A stretch of DNA of 64,000 bases from Bacillota bacterium. Its GTDB lineage: Bacteria; Bacillota; Clostridia; Christensenellales; Aristaeellaceae. The DNA lies in NCBI GenBank assembly GCA_023444095.1, contig JAEZRP010000036.1, positions 248,001-312,000 of the forward strand, given 5' to 3'. The position numbers and the translations under genes are program-made. The notes beneath the pieces were generated by a model, which searched no databases, was not told the origin of the DNA, and saw only the letters and a program-made list of their open reading frames with translations. This document shows, in pieces, positions 33,016 to 41,448 of the stretch (positions are counted from its first letter, which is position 1; every line of letters starts with the position of its first letter).

Positions 33016-34710
33016 ATGAAGTCCGAATGCAGGCGCCAGTTCATGAAGGGAAACCACTTCAACTTTGCGATGACGGTTTTCTCCCTTGTGCTCGCGAGCG
33101 CGCTCAACATCTCGGTGGCGTTCATCATGAAGACGCTCATCGAGGCCATGGAAGGCCGCGACTGGAGCGGCATGTTCCGGGGTCTCGTCATCACGCTCTC
33201 CGCCGTCGCCCTGTTTCTGGCGTTCAGTCTCATCCAGAAAACGTTCAAGAATCGCTTCATGAAAAAGGCGCTCACGCAATACAAGCAGCACGTGTTCGAG
33301 CGCGTCCTGTCAAAGTCCATCGGCGATTTCGGCGCGGCGTCGTCGGGAAGGCTCATTTCCGCGTTCTCGAACGATCTTTCCTCCATCGAGTCGAACTATC
33401 TGGGCGGCGGGACCGACCTCATCTTCCAGCTCATCCAGTTCGCGGCCGCGGTCGGCGCGATGCTGTTTCTGAATCCCATCATGACGGGTTCGGTCATCGT
33501 GGTGACGCTCGTGCCAGCCCTCCTCACCATGCGCTACGGGAGCCGCCTCACCCGTCGCGAGCGCGAAACCTCCGACCGCAACGAGGGCTTCGTCGATCAG
33601 GTCAAGGACCTTCTGAACGGCTTCGTGGTCGTCAAGTCCTTCAAGGCCGAACGCGAGGTAATGGACCTTTTCATGAAGAAGAATCTCGAGCTCGAGGACA
33701 CCAAGCGCCGCCGCCGGGAGACGAACGACACACTGAACGTCGTCTCCACGTTCGCGGCGACCCTCGTTCTCGTCGTGATCTTCACCCTCGGCGCGTTCTT
33801 CGTCATGAAGGACGTGATGACCATCGGCGCGGTGCTTGCCTTCGTGCAGCTTTCAAACCACATCCTCTCGCCCATTCAGCGCATCGTGCCGCTCAAGAGC
33901 AACTTCACCGCCGCGGGACAGCTCATCGACAAGCTGGAGGACGTGGTCGAGAACAGCGCGAGCCTCGGCCAAAGGACGCTCGTCGGGGGCTTCTCGGACG
34001 CCATCCGCTTTCGCGACGTGAGCTTCGGCTACGAACCGGGGCTCAACGCGCTGGGCGGCGTGTCCTTCGACTTTGAGAAGGGGAAGAGCTACGCCATCGT
34101 GGGCGCGTCCGGCTCCGGAAAGTCCACCATGCTGAAGCTCCTTCTGGGCTACTACCCAAACTATGCGGGCTCGATCACCATCGACGGCGTGGAGATGCGC
34201 GACGCCGACCTCGACAGCCTGTTTGATATTGAGTCGGTCATCCAACAGAACGTGTTCCTCTTTGACGAGAGCATCCTTCACAACATCACGCTTTTCAAGG
34301 ACTTCCCGGAGGAGAAGGTCGACGCGGCGGCGCGGCGCGCGGGGCTCTCGTCGCTCATCGAGCAGAAGGGCGCGGACTACGCCTGCGGCGAGGGCGGGCA
34401 GAACCTCTCCGGCGGCGAGAAGCAGAGGGTGTCGATCGCCCGCTGCCTCGTGCGCGAGACGCCGATCCTCCTGATGGACGAGGCGACGGCCGCGCTTGAC
34501 AACCAGACCGCGGAGTCCGTTACGAGCGCCATCCTCGCGATCGACGGCCTCACGCGCATCATCGTCACCCACAAGCTCGACGAGCGGCTCATGGCGCGCT
34601 ACGACGCGATCATCGTCATGCACAACGGTGAAATCGCCGAAACCGGCAGGTTTCATGACTTGATGGAGCGGAAGGGATACTTCTACTCCCTCTACAACGT
34701 ATCGCAATGA
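33016..34710 (+). CDS. ABC-type exporter, fused membrane and ATPase domains
   Basis: 564 residues from the ATG after GGGGGAG. Six membrane helices lie in residues ~15-300, with coupling-helix sequence GEVERVLSKSIGDF-like (read FERVLSKSIGDFGAA). The ATPase domain has Walker A GASGSGKST with Lys369, Q-loop VIQQNVFLFDESI, signature LSGGEKQR, Walker B ILLMDEATAALD and the switch His in VTHKLDERL. As a half-size type IV exporter it must form a dimer, probably a homodimer because no partner gene exists. Cargo is unknown; drugs, lipids or peptides are possible. The AviRa-like rRNA methyltransferase gene overlaps its stop by four bases, which hints at a shared defensive role. Confidence 0.93.
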   Translation: MKSECRRQFMKGNHFNFAMTVFSLVLASALNISVAFIMKTLIEAMEGRDWSGMFRGLVITLSAVALFLAFSLIQKTFKNRFMKKALTQYKQHVFERVLSKSIGDFGAASSGRLISAFSNDLSSIESNYLGGGTDLIFQLIQFAAAVGAMLFLNPIMTGSVIVVTLVPALLTMRYGSRLTRRERETSDRNEGFVDQVKDLLNGFVVVKSFKAEREVMDLFMKKNLELEDTKRRRRETNDTLNVVSTFAATLVLVVIFTLGAFFVMKDVMTIGAVLAFVQLSNHILSPIQRIVPLKSNFTAAGQLIDKLEDVVENSASLGQRTLVGGFSDAIRFRDVSFGYEPGLNALGGVSFDFEKGKSYAIVGASGSGKSTMLKLLLGYYPNYAGSITIDGVEMRDADLDSLFDIESVIQQNVFLFDESILHNITLFKDFPEEKVDAAARRAGLSSLIEQKGADYACGEGGQNLSGGEKQRVSIARCLVRETPILLMDEATAALDNQTAESVTSAILAIDGLTRIIVTHKLDERLMARYDAIIVMHNGEIAETGRFHDLMERKGYFYSLYNVSQ

Positions 34711-35525
34711 ACTATCTCTACGCAAACCGCCCCTCCTACGAGGACTTCGCTCCCGGCCGCGCGCTCTGTCACGCGCCGGGCATGACGAACTTCCCCGCAC
34801 GGCTCGCCGAGGAGCTCATGGGCCGCTGCCTCCGGTTCCTTGGCCGGAGGGAGAACGTGGTGCTCTACGACCCGCTGTGCGGCGTAGGCTCCCTCCTCGC
34901 CGTCGCGGCGCTCACGCACGCGCCCGCGCTCGCGCGCGTCCGGGGAACGGACGCCGACCCTTCCGCTGTTTTGATGGCGCAAAAAAACATGGCCCTGCTT
35001 GCGCCGGGCGGCCTCGAGGATCGCGCGCGGGCGCTTTCGGAGATGGGGGAGCGCTTCGGGCGTCCTTCTTACGAGGAGGCGGAACAGGCCGCGCGCCGCC
35101 TGAAGGAACTCTTGCCGGGGGCGGGAATCCCTGCCGAGGCTTTCGCGGCGGACGCCTTCCGGCTTCCGGACGACGGCTTCCGCGCGGACGTCATACTGAC
35201 CGACTTCCCCTACGGCGACATGAAGGCGTGGGCGACGGGCGGCGCGGACGGCTTCCTCGCGGCGATCTTGCCAAGGCTCAATTCCGGCGGCGTGATCTGC
35301 GCCATCATGGACAAGAAACAGAAGCTGCCGCCTTCGGCGCTTCAAAGGCTCGAGCGCCAGAGCGTGGGAAAGCGCAGATACGAAATATACCGTCTTCCCC
35401 CCGACCCCCACCTTGACGAGGCGCGCGCGGCGGTGGTAGAATCGCAAAAAACGTTGGGAGGCGGCTTATGCGCATCACCGAAGACGGACGCGTCCTCTGG
35501 AGCGACCGGGCACCGCAGGCCATGA
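34707..35525 (+). CDS. AviRa-like 23S rRNA guanine methyltransferase (orthosomycin-resistance family)
   Basis: 272 residues, ATGA overlap with the exporter. The SAM site is DPLCGVGSLL (55-64) and the catalytic N/D-P-P-Y-like motif is TDFPYG (165-170). Other blocks match AviRa of the avilamycin producer as I recall it: an early APGMTNFPARLAEELMGR, ALLAPGGL, ERFGRPSYEEAEQAARRL and DVILTDFPYGDMKAW. AviRa methylates one guanosine in domain VI of 23S rRNA and protects against avilamycin and evernimicin. The last ~20 residues overlap the next gene by 58 bases in another frame. It is co-transcribed with an ABC exporter. Resistance is inferred, not shown; a housekeeping rRNA role is possible. Confidence 0.78.
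   Translation: MNYLYANRPSYEDFAPGRALCHAPGMTNFPARLAEELMGRCLRFLGRRENVVLYDPLCGVGSLLAVAALTHAPALARVRGTDADPSAVLMAQKNMALLAPGGLEDRARALSEMGERFGRPSYEEAEQAARRLKELLPGAGIPAEAFAADAFRLPDDGFRADVILTDFPYGDMKAWATGGADGFLAAILPRLNSGGVICAIMDKKQKLPPSALQRLERQSVGKRRYEIYRLPPDPHLDEARAAVVESQKTLGGGLCASPKTDASSGATGHRRP
35413..35442 (+). promoter_or_regulatory. Promoter inside the end of the AviRa-like gene
   Basis: TTGACG (35413-35418) and TAGAAT (35437-35442) with an 18-base spacer, 26 bases before the next ATG at 35468. The next gene can therefore be expressed on its own. Confidence 0.7.
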
Positions 35526-36064
35526 TCCGAAGGCTGTACGAGAGCGACGCGACGGGACTGATCGACGAGGAACTGCTCGAATGCGCGGGTACCGTGCTCT
35601 ACGCGCGCTGCACGGATATCCTCTACATCCGCGATTTTCTGGACGGCACATACCGCTGCCCGCGCTGCGAGCTTCTCGACGGCAGCGGCCCGGAGATGGA
35701 GGATGACGCCTGCCCCGTCTGCGGGTTTGCGCTCCCGAAGGCCGCGCTGCGCGAGAGCTTTCACAAAAGGCAGCTGAACCCCGGCGGCGCGGTGCCCGCG
35801 TTTGAAAAGTTTGTCGGGGAATGGAGAATGGCGTCGACCGCGCCGCAGAAAATGCGCGCCATCGACGCCGTGATCCACTCGTTTCATTACTCGCTCAAGG
35901 CCATGCCAGACGTGCCTACGCGCGCGGCGGGGGTCAACCTCATCGAGGGAAGGCTCGGCGAGGTGGTGGAATTCCTCGACGCGCTCTCGGAAAACAGGGA
36001 TTTCCGAAGGGAGATCGCGCGCAACCGCGCGCTCTGGGCGGGCTGGAAGAATCAGCCCTCGTAG
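35468..36064 (+). CDS. Zinc-ribbon protein of unknown function
   Basis: 198 residues, started by GGGAGG 7 bases upstream. The N-terminal ~60 residues form a small alpha/beta part (MIRRLYESDATGLIDEEL; GTVLYARCTDILYIRDFL). A ribbon with CPRC and CPVC follows at residues ~64-86. The C-terminal ~110 residues are helical (APQKMRAIDAVIHSFHYSL), reminiscent of a DNA- or protein-binding helper. I do not recognise the family. It overlaps the AviRa-like gene at its start and the convergent GNAT gene by 13 bases at its end. Confidence 0.75.
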   Translation: MRITEDGRVLWSDRAPQAMIRRLYESDATGLIDEELLECAGTVLYARCTDILYIRDFLDGTYRCPRCELLDGSGPEMEDDACPVCGFALPKAALRESFHKRQLNPGGAVPAFEKFVGEWRMASTAPQKMRAIDAVIHSFHYSLKAMPDVPTRAAGVNLIEGRLGEVVEFLDALSENRDFRREIARNRALWAGWKNQPS

Positions 36065-36489
36065 ATGCGGGACTCCTCGCCCCAGGGGTGATACCCCTGC
36101 CCGACGTATGTAAACCCGTACTTTTCGTAGTACCCCACGTGATCCGTGCACAGGTACACGCGCGCAAACCCGGCCCTGCGCGCGTCCGATTTCGCCCGCT
36201 CAATGAGAAGGCTCCCCAGCGCGCGCCCGCGCATGTCGGGCTCGACGTACAGCGCGCACAGCCAGGGCCACAGGTCCTGCCGGCTGATGAAGTCGTTCGC
36301 GATCAGGCCCGCGCAGCCGACGATCCGCTCGCCGTCCAAAAGCGCGTACCACTCGGGCAGCCTGTCCCCGATGTGCGCGAAGCAGTCGTCGTACACCCGA
36401 ACGGTGTCGGGGCCCGCCCACTTCGATTTGACGTATTCCAAAATCCTATCGCAGGCTTCCGGGTTTTCCCGGACGGACAATATCCTCAT
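36052..36489 (-). CDS. GNAT family N-acetyltransferase
   Basis: 145 residues. The core reads LLDGERIVGCAGLIAND, LWPWLCALYVEPDMRGRALG with the acetyl-CoA loop R-G-R-A-L-G, LLIERAKSDARRAGFARVYL, and YYEKYGFTYVGQGYHPWGE, a form common in GNATs that act on small molecules or protein N-termini. The start is the ATG at 36489, in a four-base ATGA overlap with the hydrolase gene, so the two are translated together. Substrate unknown. Confidence 0.85.
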   Translation of the reverse strand: MRILSVRENPEACDRILEYVKSKWAGPDTVRVYDDCFAHIGDRLPEWYALLDGERIVGCAGLIANDFISRQDLWPWLCALYVEPDMRGRALGSLLIERAKSDARRAGFARVYLCTDHVGYYEKYGFTYVGQGYHPWGEESRIYEG

Positions 36490-37667
36490 TTCACGTACCC
36501 CAGCCGCCGCGCGGCGTACACGTACAGAAGAAGCGCGCTCGAATACCACTCGGAGCTTTTCGACATCTCGCCCGTGAGCGGGTCGAGCTCCTGCGAGAAG
36601 TTCATATCGCTTCGCGTCATGGCCTCGAGCCAGCGGGAAAGCAGTTCGTCGTAGTCGGCGGAAAAGCCGTAGAAGTCCATCCACCGCGCGCACCGAAGAG
36701 CCGTCAGCGCCTGCGAATAGTAGCCCCAGCTGTTCCCGTCCCGGTCCTTCTTGCTGCCGGGATCGGAGATCGCCATGGAGGGGAAGGGGTAGGGCGTCCA
36801 GAACTCGTCTGGGTTTCGCATGTGGCGCGCGTAGATTGCGTTTGCCGTCTCCCTGTCGAGCACATGCTCCTGAAACACGTTTGAAATCGCGATGGACAGG
36901 AATTTCCGCTTATTTCCCTGCCTGTCGACGTCATAGAAGAAGAGGTCGTCCGGGTCATAGAGAAGCTCGAACATCCGCTTTTTAACGGCCTCGGCCTTCT
37001 CGCGCCACGCGCGCGCCTCGTGAATATGCCCCAGTTCCTCCGCCATCTCGGCGAGCGCCATCCGGTCTCCATAGAAAACCGCGTTCATGTCGGGCGCGAG
37101 AAGCGGCACCGCGTCCGCGTCCACGGGCAGCACGCCGTCCACGTCCGGGCATTTGTTGGGAATGTCCGAGAGCCGCGCGGAGTTGTCGTGACCGGTGTCG
37201 TACAGGCAGAAGAGCTCAATCAGCCCCTTGTCCAGGGTCATCCGGTTGTTCACAAGCCACGTGTCCCACGCCTTCAGGCCCAGGTACGCCTCCTTCAGAT
37301 ACTCCCTGTCGCTTAAGAGCCTGTACGCCTCGAGGCAGAGCGCCCCGAACGACACGCACTCCTGGATCTGACTGTAGCCGACGGACGCGCCGTACCCCCG
37401 CGTCGAAATCGAGCTGTCGAGAACGTTGAAAGGCATCCGCCCGCTCGGCTTCTGGTTGCGCAAAAATAAAAGCGTCTGGTTCCGCGCCACCTCGCGCCCC
37501 GCCGGGGTGAGGTTCGCGTACGCGATCGCGTCGTAGACGTGCTCCATCCATACGCCCGGATACGCGGTTGAGATGAGAAAGAGCGGCCCCGCCTGCCCCG
37601 GAAAGGACTTCACGTGCACCTTCTCGATCCGTTCGAGCGCCGCCGTGTACTTCGTTTTGATGTCCAT
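36486..37667 (-). CDS. GH63/trehalase-like (alpha/alpha)6 glycosidase
   Basis: 393 residues from the ATG at 37667, seven bases after GGGAGG. The protein is a single (alpha/alpha)-barrel with motifs of MGH1-like/GH63 enzymes: YPGVWMEHVYDAIAYANL near residue 35, a repeated helix-hairpin pattern, and RDGNSWGYYSQALTALR near 325, where W-G-Y resembles the active-site helix. SDPGSKKDRDGNSWG carries acidic residues that could be catalytic. Relatives hydrolyse mannosylglycerate, glucosylglycerate or alpha-glucosides. The exact activity is not certain. No signal peptide is seen. A good promoter lies upstream and a GNAT gene follows in the same unit. Confidence 0.75.
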   Translation of the reverse strand: MDIKTKYTAALERIEKVHVKSFPGQAGPLFLISTAYPGVWMEHVYDAIAYANLTPAGREVARNQTLLFLRNQKPSGRMPFNVLDSSISTRGYGASVGYSQIQECVSFGALCLEAYRLLSDREYLKEAYLGLKAWDTWLVNNRMTLDKGLIELFCLYDTGHDNSARLSDIPNKCPDVDGVLPVDADAVPLLAPDMNAVFYGDRMALAEMAEELGHIHEARAWREKAEAVKKRMFELLYDPDDLFFYDVDRQGNKRKFLSIAISNVFQEHVLDRETANAIYARHMRNPDEFWTPYPFPSMAISDPGSKKDRDGNSWGYYSQALTALRCARWMDFYGFSADYDELLSRWLEAMTRSDMNFSQELDPLTGEMSKSSEWYSSALLLYVYAARRLGYVK

Positions 37668-37685
37668 CCTCTCGCCTCCCGCGTC

Positions 37686-37714
37686 AGTATAGACGCAAAG
37701 CGCGCTTTCCGCAA
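37686..37714 (-). promoter_or_regulatory. Promoter of the GH63-like/GNAT unit
   Basis: Minus strand TTGCGG (37714-37709) and TATACT (37691-37686) with a 17-base spacer, ending about 20 bases before the ATG. Confidence 0.75.
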
Positions 37715-37800
37715 GAGACGGCGCGTTTTTTCGGAAATACAGCAAGATGTTCCCTTTTATTCCGTCACATCTTTGCTAAACTGTTTGCGAGGTGATTGGG

Positions 37801-39156
37801 ATGAATCCAAAGGAAGTACTCTTTGCCACTCTCAGGCACGAGGGAACAGACGTTACCCCCTGGGTGCCCTTCGCGGGCGTACACGCCGGCAAGCTCGCCG
37901 GATTCGACGCCACGGAGGTACTGACCGACCCCGACAAGCTCTTTGAATCGCTCATGGCGGTCAACCGCCTTTACAAGCCCTTCGGCCAGCCCATCGTGTT
38001 CGATCTGCAGATCGAGGCGGAGTGCCTCGGCTGCGAGCTCCGCTGGGCGAAGGACGCGCCGCCCTCCGTTGCCTCGCATCCCCTGGAGGACGAGGCGGTC
38101 GTGCCCTGCGAATGCACGATCCCGACGTCGAAGAGCGGGCGCTTTCCGATGATCCTGGACGTCATGCGCCGGATGAAGGAAGCGGTGGGGGAGAAGACGG
38201 CCCTCTACGGCCTCATTTGCGGGCCGTTCACGCTCGCGTCCCACCTGCGCGGAAACGACATCTTCATGGACATGTTCGACGACGAGGACTACATCGACGC
38301 GCTTCTCGCCTTTACGGCCGAGGTCGGCCGGCGCGTCGCCGCCATGTACATCGCGGCGGGCATGGACGTGATCGCCGTGGTCGATCCGCTCATCAGCCAG
38401 ATTTCGGCCAAGCACTTCGAGCGTTTCATGTCGGGGCCGTTTGCCTCCATCTTCGATTTTATCCGCGAGAAGAAGGCGTTTTCCTCCTTCTTCGTCTGCG
38501 GCGACGCGACGCGCAACATCGAGGTCATGTGCAAAACCGGCCCCGACTCCATCTCCGTCGACGAGAATGTGAACCTCGCCGCCGCGAAGGAGATCTGCGA
38601 CCGGTACGACATCGCCATCGGCGGCAACATTCCGCTTACGTCCGTCATGCTCCACGGAAGCCAGCAGGACAACATGAAGTGCGTGATCGACCTTTACGAC
38701 GCCGTCAAGAACCGCAAGAACCTCATCGTCGCCCCCGGCTGCGACATGCCCTATGCCGTGCCGGTCGAGAACGCCATCGCGGTCACGCAGGCGGTTCTGC
38801 AGGAGGCGGACGTGCGCAAGATCCTCGAGAACTACGTCGCGGCGGACGATTCCATCGAGGTGGAGCTCCCCGACTACGAGCACCTCGAAAGGCCGCTCAT
38901 GGAGGTCTTCACGCTCGACTCCCTCACCTGCGCGGCGTGCACGTACATGATGGGCGCCGCCATGGAGGCAAAGCGCGAATTCGGAGACCGGATCGACGTG
39001 GTGGAGTACAAGTATACCGAAAGGGAAAACATCGCGCGCTGCAAGAAGATGGGCGTTCCGAACCTGCCTTCGATCTACATCAACGGACAGCTCAAGTTCC
39101 GTTCCATCATCCCCAGCCGCGACGAGCTCTTCGCCGCCATCCGCGAGGCGCTGTGA
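37801..39156 (+). CDS. UroD/MtaA-type domain fused to a thioredoxin-like domain
   Basis: 451 residues from the ATG after GAGGTGATTGGG. Residues 1-345 are a corrinoid/UroD-type barrel: NPKEVLFATLRHEGTDVTP opens it, DVIAVVDPLISQIS and SFFVCGDATRNIEVM lie where MtaA-like proteins bind zinc, and LIVAPGCDMPYAVPVEN ends it. Residues ~368-451 form a thioredoxin-like domain with C377-A-A-C380 and the cis-proline loop PNLPSIYING. The fold may pass a thiol or guard the zinc cysteine of the barrel. The stop overlaps the start of the COG0523 GTPase gene (GTGA), which suggests metal or cofactor loading of this protein. Confidence 0.88.
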   Translation: MNPKEVLFATLRHEGTDVTPWVPFAGVHAGKLAGFDATEVLTDPDKLFESLMAVNRLYKPFGQPIVFDLQIEAECLGCELRWAKDAPPSVASHPLEDEAVVPCECTIPTSKSGRFPMILDVMRRMKEAVGEKTALYGLICGPFTLASHLRGNDIFMDMFDDEDYIDALLAFTAEVGRRVAAMYIAAGMDVIAVVDPLISQISAKHFERFMSGPFASIFDFIREKKAFSSFFVCGDATRNIEVMCKTGPDSISVDENVNLAAAKEICDRYDIAIGGNIPLTSVMLHGSQQDNMKCVIDLYDAVKNRKNLIVAPGCDMPYAVPVENAIAVTQAVLQEADVRKILENYVAADDSIEVELPDYEHLERPLMEVFTLDSLTCAACTYMMGAAMEAKREFGDRIDVVEYKYTERENIARCKKMGVPNLPSIYINGQLKFRSIIPSRDELFAAIREAL

Positions 39157-40043
39157 GCCGCGCGTACCTTGTGACGGGCTTCCTCGGTGCGGGCAAGACG
39201 ACGTTCATCCGGAATTTCGTCCGGCTCTTCCCGCCGGGGAGCGTCGCAATGATCATCAACGAGTTCGGGCGCGAGAACGTCGACATCCAGCTCCTTCGGG
39301 ACATGCGCGCCGCGCTCTACGGAATCGACGGCGGCTCCATCTTCTGCTCCTGCCGCGCGGCGGAGTTCGAGCAGGCGCTCGCGGACGCCGCGAAAGCCGC
39401 GGAAAATATCATCGTTGAAACGACCGGGCTTGCGGACCCCGGCGCGGCGCGCCAGATGATCGGCGCACAGACGCTCCAGAACGTCATCTGCGTCGTCGAC
39501 GCCGCCCGCCTTCCCAAGGTGTACGAGACGGCGCGGATCGTCAAAAAACAGCTTGCCTGCGCGAGCAGCGTCGTCCTCAACAAGCTCGACCGCGCGACGC
39601 CGGACGAGGTTTCCGCCTCCCGCGCCATCATCCGGTCCCAGTGCCCGGACGTGCCCGTCTACGACGCCGTGCGCGGCGAATTTCCCGGCATGGAGCGGCT
39701 TCTCGAGCCGTTCACCGTGCCGGAGCGCGACGGCATCCTGTCCGCCGACCTCGCCCTTCGCAAACTGATTTTAACCGTCGTCCCCGGCGTTTCGCGCGCG
39801 AAGCTCGAGGCGCTCCTGCACGCCTTCGTCGAGGATACCTACCGCGTCAAGGGCTTCGTTCGCTGCGCGGAGGGCGACGTCCTCGTCGATTGCGTGGGCG
39901 GCTTTGTCGATCTTGTTCCCGCGCCCGCGGGCGCGAATGTCACGGGCCACCTCGTCGTGCTCTACGGCTACGGTCTGCGCGCCCGCGCCGCGGTCGTGGA
40001 AGCGATGAAGCTCGTGCCGGGGGTGGGCGAGAGCGTGGAGTGA
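39153..40043 (+). CDS. COG0523 (CobW/P47K) family GTPase, putative metallochaperone
   Basis: 296 residues from a GTG that overlaps the upstream TGA. The G domain has Walker A GFLGAGKTT (residues 9-17), IINEFGRENVD (switch), IFCSCR with Cys65 and Cys67 (the family's metal-binding cysteine motif, here CxC rather than CxCC), IVETTGLADPG (Walker B) and LNKLDRA (base recognition). The C-terminal CobW domain follows. Such GTPases deliver zinc, cobalt or iron to partner enzymes. Overlap with the UroD-thioredoxin gene points to that protein as the client. No cobalamin synthesis gene is near. Confidence 0.92.
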   Translation: MSRAYLVTGFLGAGKTTFIRNFVRLFPPGSVAMIINEFGRENVDIQLLRDMRAALYGIDGGSIFCSCRAAEFEQALADAAKAAENIIVETTGLADPGAARQMIGAQTLQNVICVVDAARLPKVYETARIVKKQLACASSVVLNKLDRATPDEVSASRAIIRSQCPDVPVYDAVRGEFPGMERLLEPFTVPERDGILSADLALRKLILTVVPGVSRAKLEALLHAFVEDTYRVKGFVRCAEGDVLVDCVGGFVDLVPAPAGANVTGHLVVLYGYGLRARAAVVEAMKLVPGVGESVE

Positions 40044-40330
40044 CGCCGAAGGGCGCCGCCCTCCAGACCTCCCGCGCAGGGACCCAGGCCCTTGCGAATC
40101 CCATACCGGGCGGGAAACTTACACTTTGTCTTCGGATCGCCCGCGGGCCCCAAGCCCCGGGCGATCCGTATTGATGTTTTGGCGTTTTTGAGCACATAAC
40201 TGGGCGGCGCGGGGTTTGGACCCCGCGCCGCCGTCAGTGCAAAATGGTTCCACGCATTCGCATGGGATTTTCAGGGGCGCCGGCCCTTGAACGAATCCGG
40301 GGCGAAGCCCCGGCATTCCCTCCACGGCGG
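40044..40330. repeat. Hairpin-rich intergenic element with palindromic arms
   Basis: This gap between the GTPase end and a small leftward gene carries two perfect or near-perfect hairpins: CGGATCGCCCG/CGGGCGATCCG (40133-40168) and a 13-bp stem at 40203-40232. The outer segments (40045-40110 and 40255-40315) are related inverted copies: reversed, the right one reads GCCGGGGC then CCCTTGAA and GAATCCCATG-like tags matching the left arm of the element at 56509. No reading frame or transposase is seen. Confidence 0.8.
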
Positions 40331-40356
40331 GCAGAGCCCTCCGTCGTCGCGCCCCG

Positions 40357-40494
40357 TCATTCCTGCCTGCCCAGCGTCTTCGCGCCGCTCTTGGACTTGT
40401 CCTGCGCCTCGGGGTCGTTTTGCACGCCGCCGTTCGGCTTCAGGTGCTTCTTGTTGATCTCCGCCTTTTTGCCACCCTTGGCTTTCTTTGCCAT
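40357..40494 (-). CDS. 45-residue Lys-rich small protein
   Basis: The frame runs from an ATG at 40494, six bases after GAGGTGA, to a TGA at 40359-40357. The product starts MAKKAKGGKKAEINKKHLK and ends with a more mixed DPEAQDKSKSGAKTLGRQE. It is strongly basic in the first half and appears disordered. I do not recognise a family; nucleic-acid or ribosome binding is a fair guess from composition. It is downstream of and in the same direction as the DapA-type gene, with a 39-base gap. Confidence 0.65.
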   Translation of the reverse strand: MAKKAKGGKKAEINKKHLKPNGGVQNDPEAQDKSKSGAKTLGRQE

Positions 40495-40533
40495 GCGATC
40501 ACCTCGCGGATAGTATGGCGCGCGCAGGCCGGA

Positions 40534-41448
40534 TTATACGCAGTATTTGGCGTAGATATCGTTCATGACGAGGTCGAGGGAGCGAACGTCCGCCTGGAGC
40601 GATTCGGTGAACAGGCGCGCGTCCTGCGCGCGGCTGAAGGTGGTCATGGGGAGCTTTTCGATGGCGGAAAGATGGTACTTGGCGTTGACCGGGTACATCT
40701 GCCGCTCGATGAGCGAGCCGACGGTGATCGCCGCGCCGACCATGTCCGCGTTCGGGTGGTCGATGTGCGAAGTCAGCCACACGTAGAGCTCCGGGTGGAT
40801 GTTCGCCATGACGCCGGAGAACCCGCGCGCGCCTGCCCGCAGCGAGTCGAGGAGCGTGGTCGAGTTCGCGTTATAGAGCCCGAGGTTCGAGCCCTTGAGG
40901 ATGCCGAGGCGTTCGCGGATCGTCGCCGCGTCGCAGCAGGTGTCTTTTAAGAAGTAGAATCTGCCGGACTCCGCCATGAACCTGAGCATCCCCGGCGTCA
41001 GAAGCCGCTTATAGGGTGCGGGACATTCGTACGCGCCGAGGTTGATTTTCGGATCGAGCCGCGCCATGAGCGTCTCGAGGTTCCGAAGCCACACGTCCTC
41101 GCCCTCGTCTTGCTTCGCGAAGTGGTTCGTGATGGTGATGACGGCCTCGACGCCCGTCTCCGCGATGGCGGTGAGCTCCGAAACCTGCGCGTCCATGTCG
41201 TCCGACACGTGTCCGGACGCGATCACGGGCACCCGCCCCTTCGCCGCCGCGAGGGTGGTCCGCGTGATGGCGATCCGCTCCTCGAGGCTCAGCTTGTAGA
41301 TCTCGCTCGACTGGCACGCCGCGAACAGTCCGGAAACGCCGCTTTCAATGTACCACTGCGTGAGCGCCCAAAGCGCTTCGTGATCGACCTCGCCATTTTC
41401 GGTGTAGGGGGTGAGCATCACCGGCCAGACCCCGCCCGGATACTTCAT
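40534..41448 (-). CDS. DapA/N-acetylneuraminate lyase family aldolase
   Basis: 304 residues. The barrel shows LFAACQSSEIYKLSLEER (the family's G-T-T-G-E region, altered to AACQSSE), VIASGHVSDDMDAQ, YECPAPYKRLL with the conserved Tyr, and FYFLKDTCCDAATI with the Schiff-base lysine. The family cleaves or joins keto acids via that lysine. The altered first motif argues against true DapA; a sugar-acid aldolase or dehydratase is more likely. It overlaps the oxidoreductase gene upstream by four bases (ATGA), so the pair probably forms a two-step sugar-acid route. Confidence 0.85.
   Translation of the reverse strand: MKYPGGVWPVMLTPYTENGEVDHEALWALTQWYIESGVSGLFAACQSSEIYKLSLEERIAITRTTLAAAKGRVPVIASGHVSDDMDAQVSELTAIAETGVEAVITITNHFAKQDEGEDVWLRNLETLMARLDPKINLGAYECPAPYKRLLTPGMLRFMAESGRFYFLKDTCCDAATIRERLGILKGSNLGLYNANSTTLLDSLRAGARGFSGVMANIHPELYVWLTSHIDHPNADMVGAAITVGSLIERQMYPVNAKYHLSAIEKLPMTTFSRAQDARLFTESLQADVRSLDLVMNDIYAKYCV

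Noticed and set aside
34707..35525. Frameshift in the AviRa-like gene
   Set aside because: All motifs are in one frame up to the end and the ORF closes normally. The overlap with the next gene is better explained as a longer tail.
33016..36064. Antibiotic biosynthesis cluster around the AviRa-like gene
   Set aside because: No polyketide, glycosyltransferase or peptide synthetase genes are near. Only exporter and methyltransferase are present.
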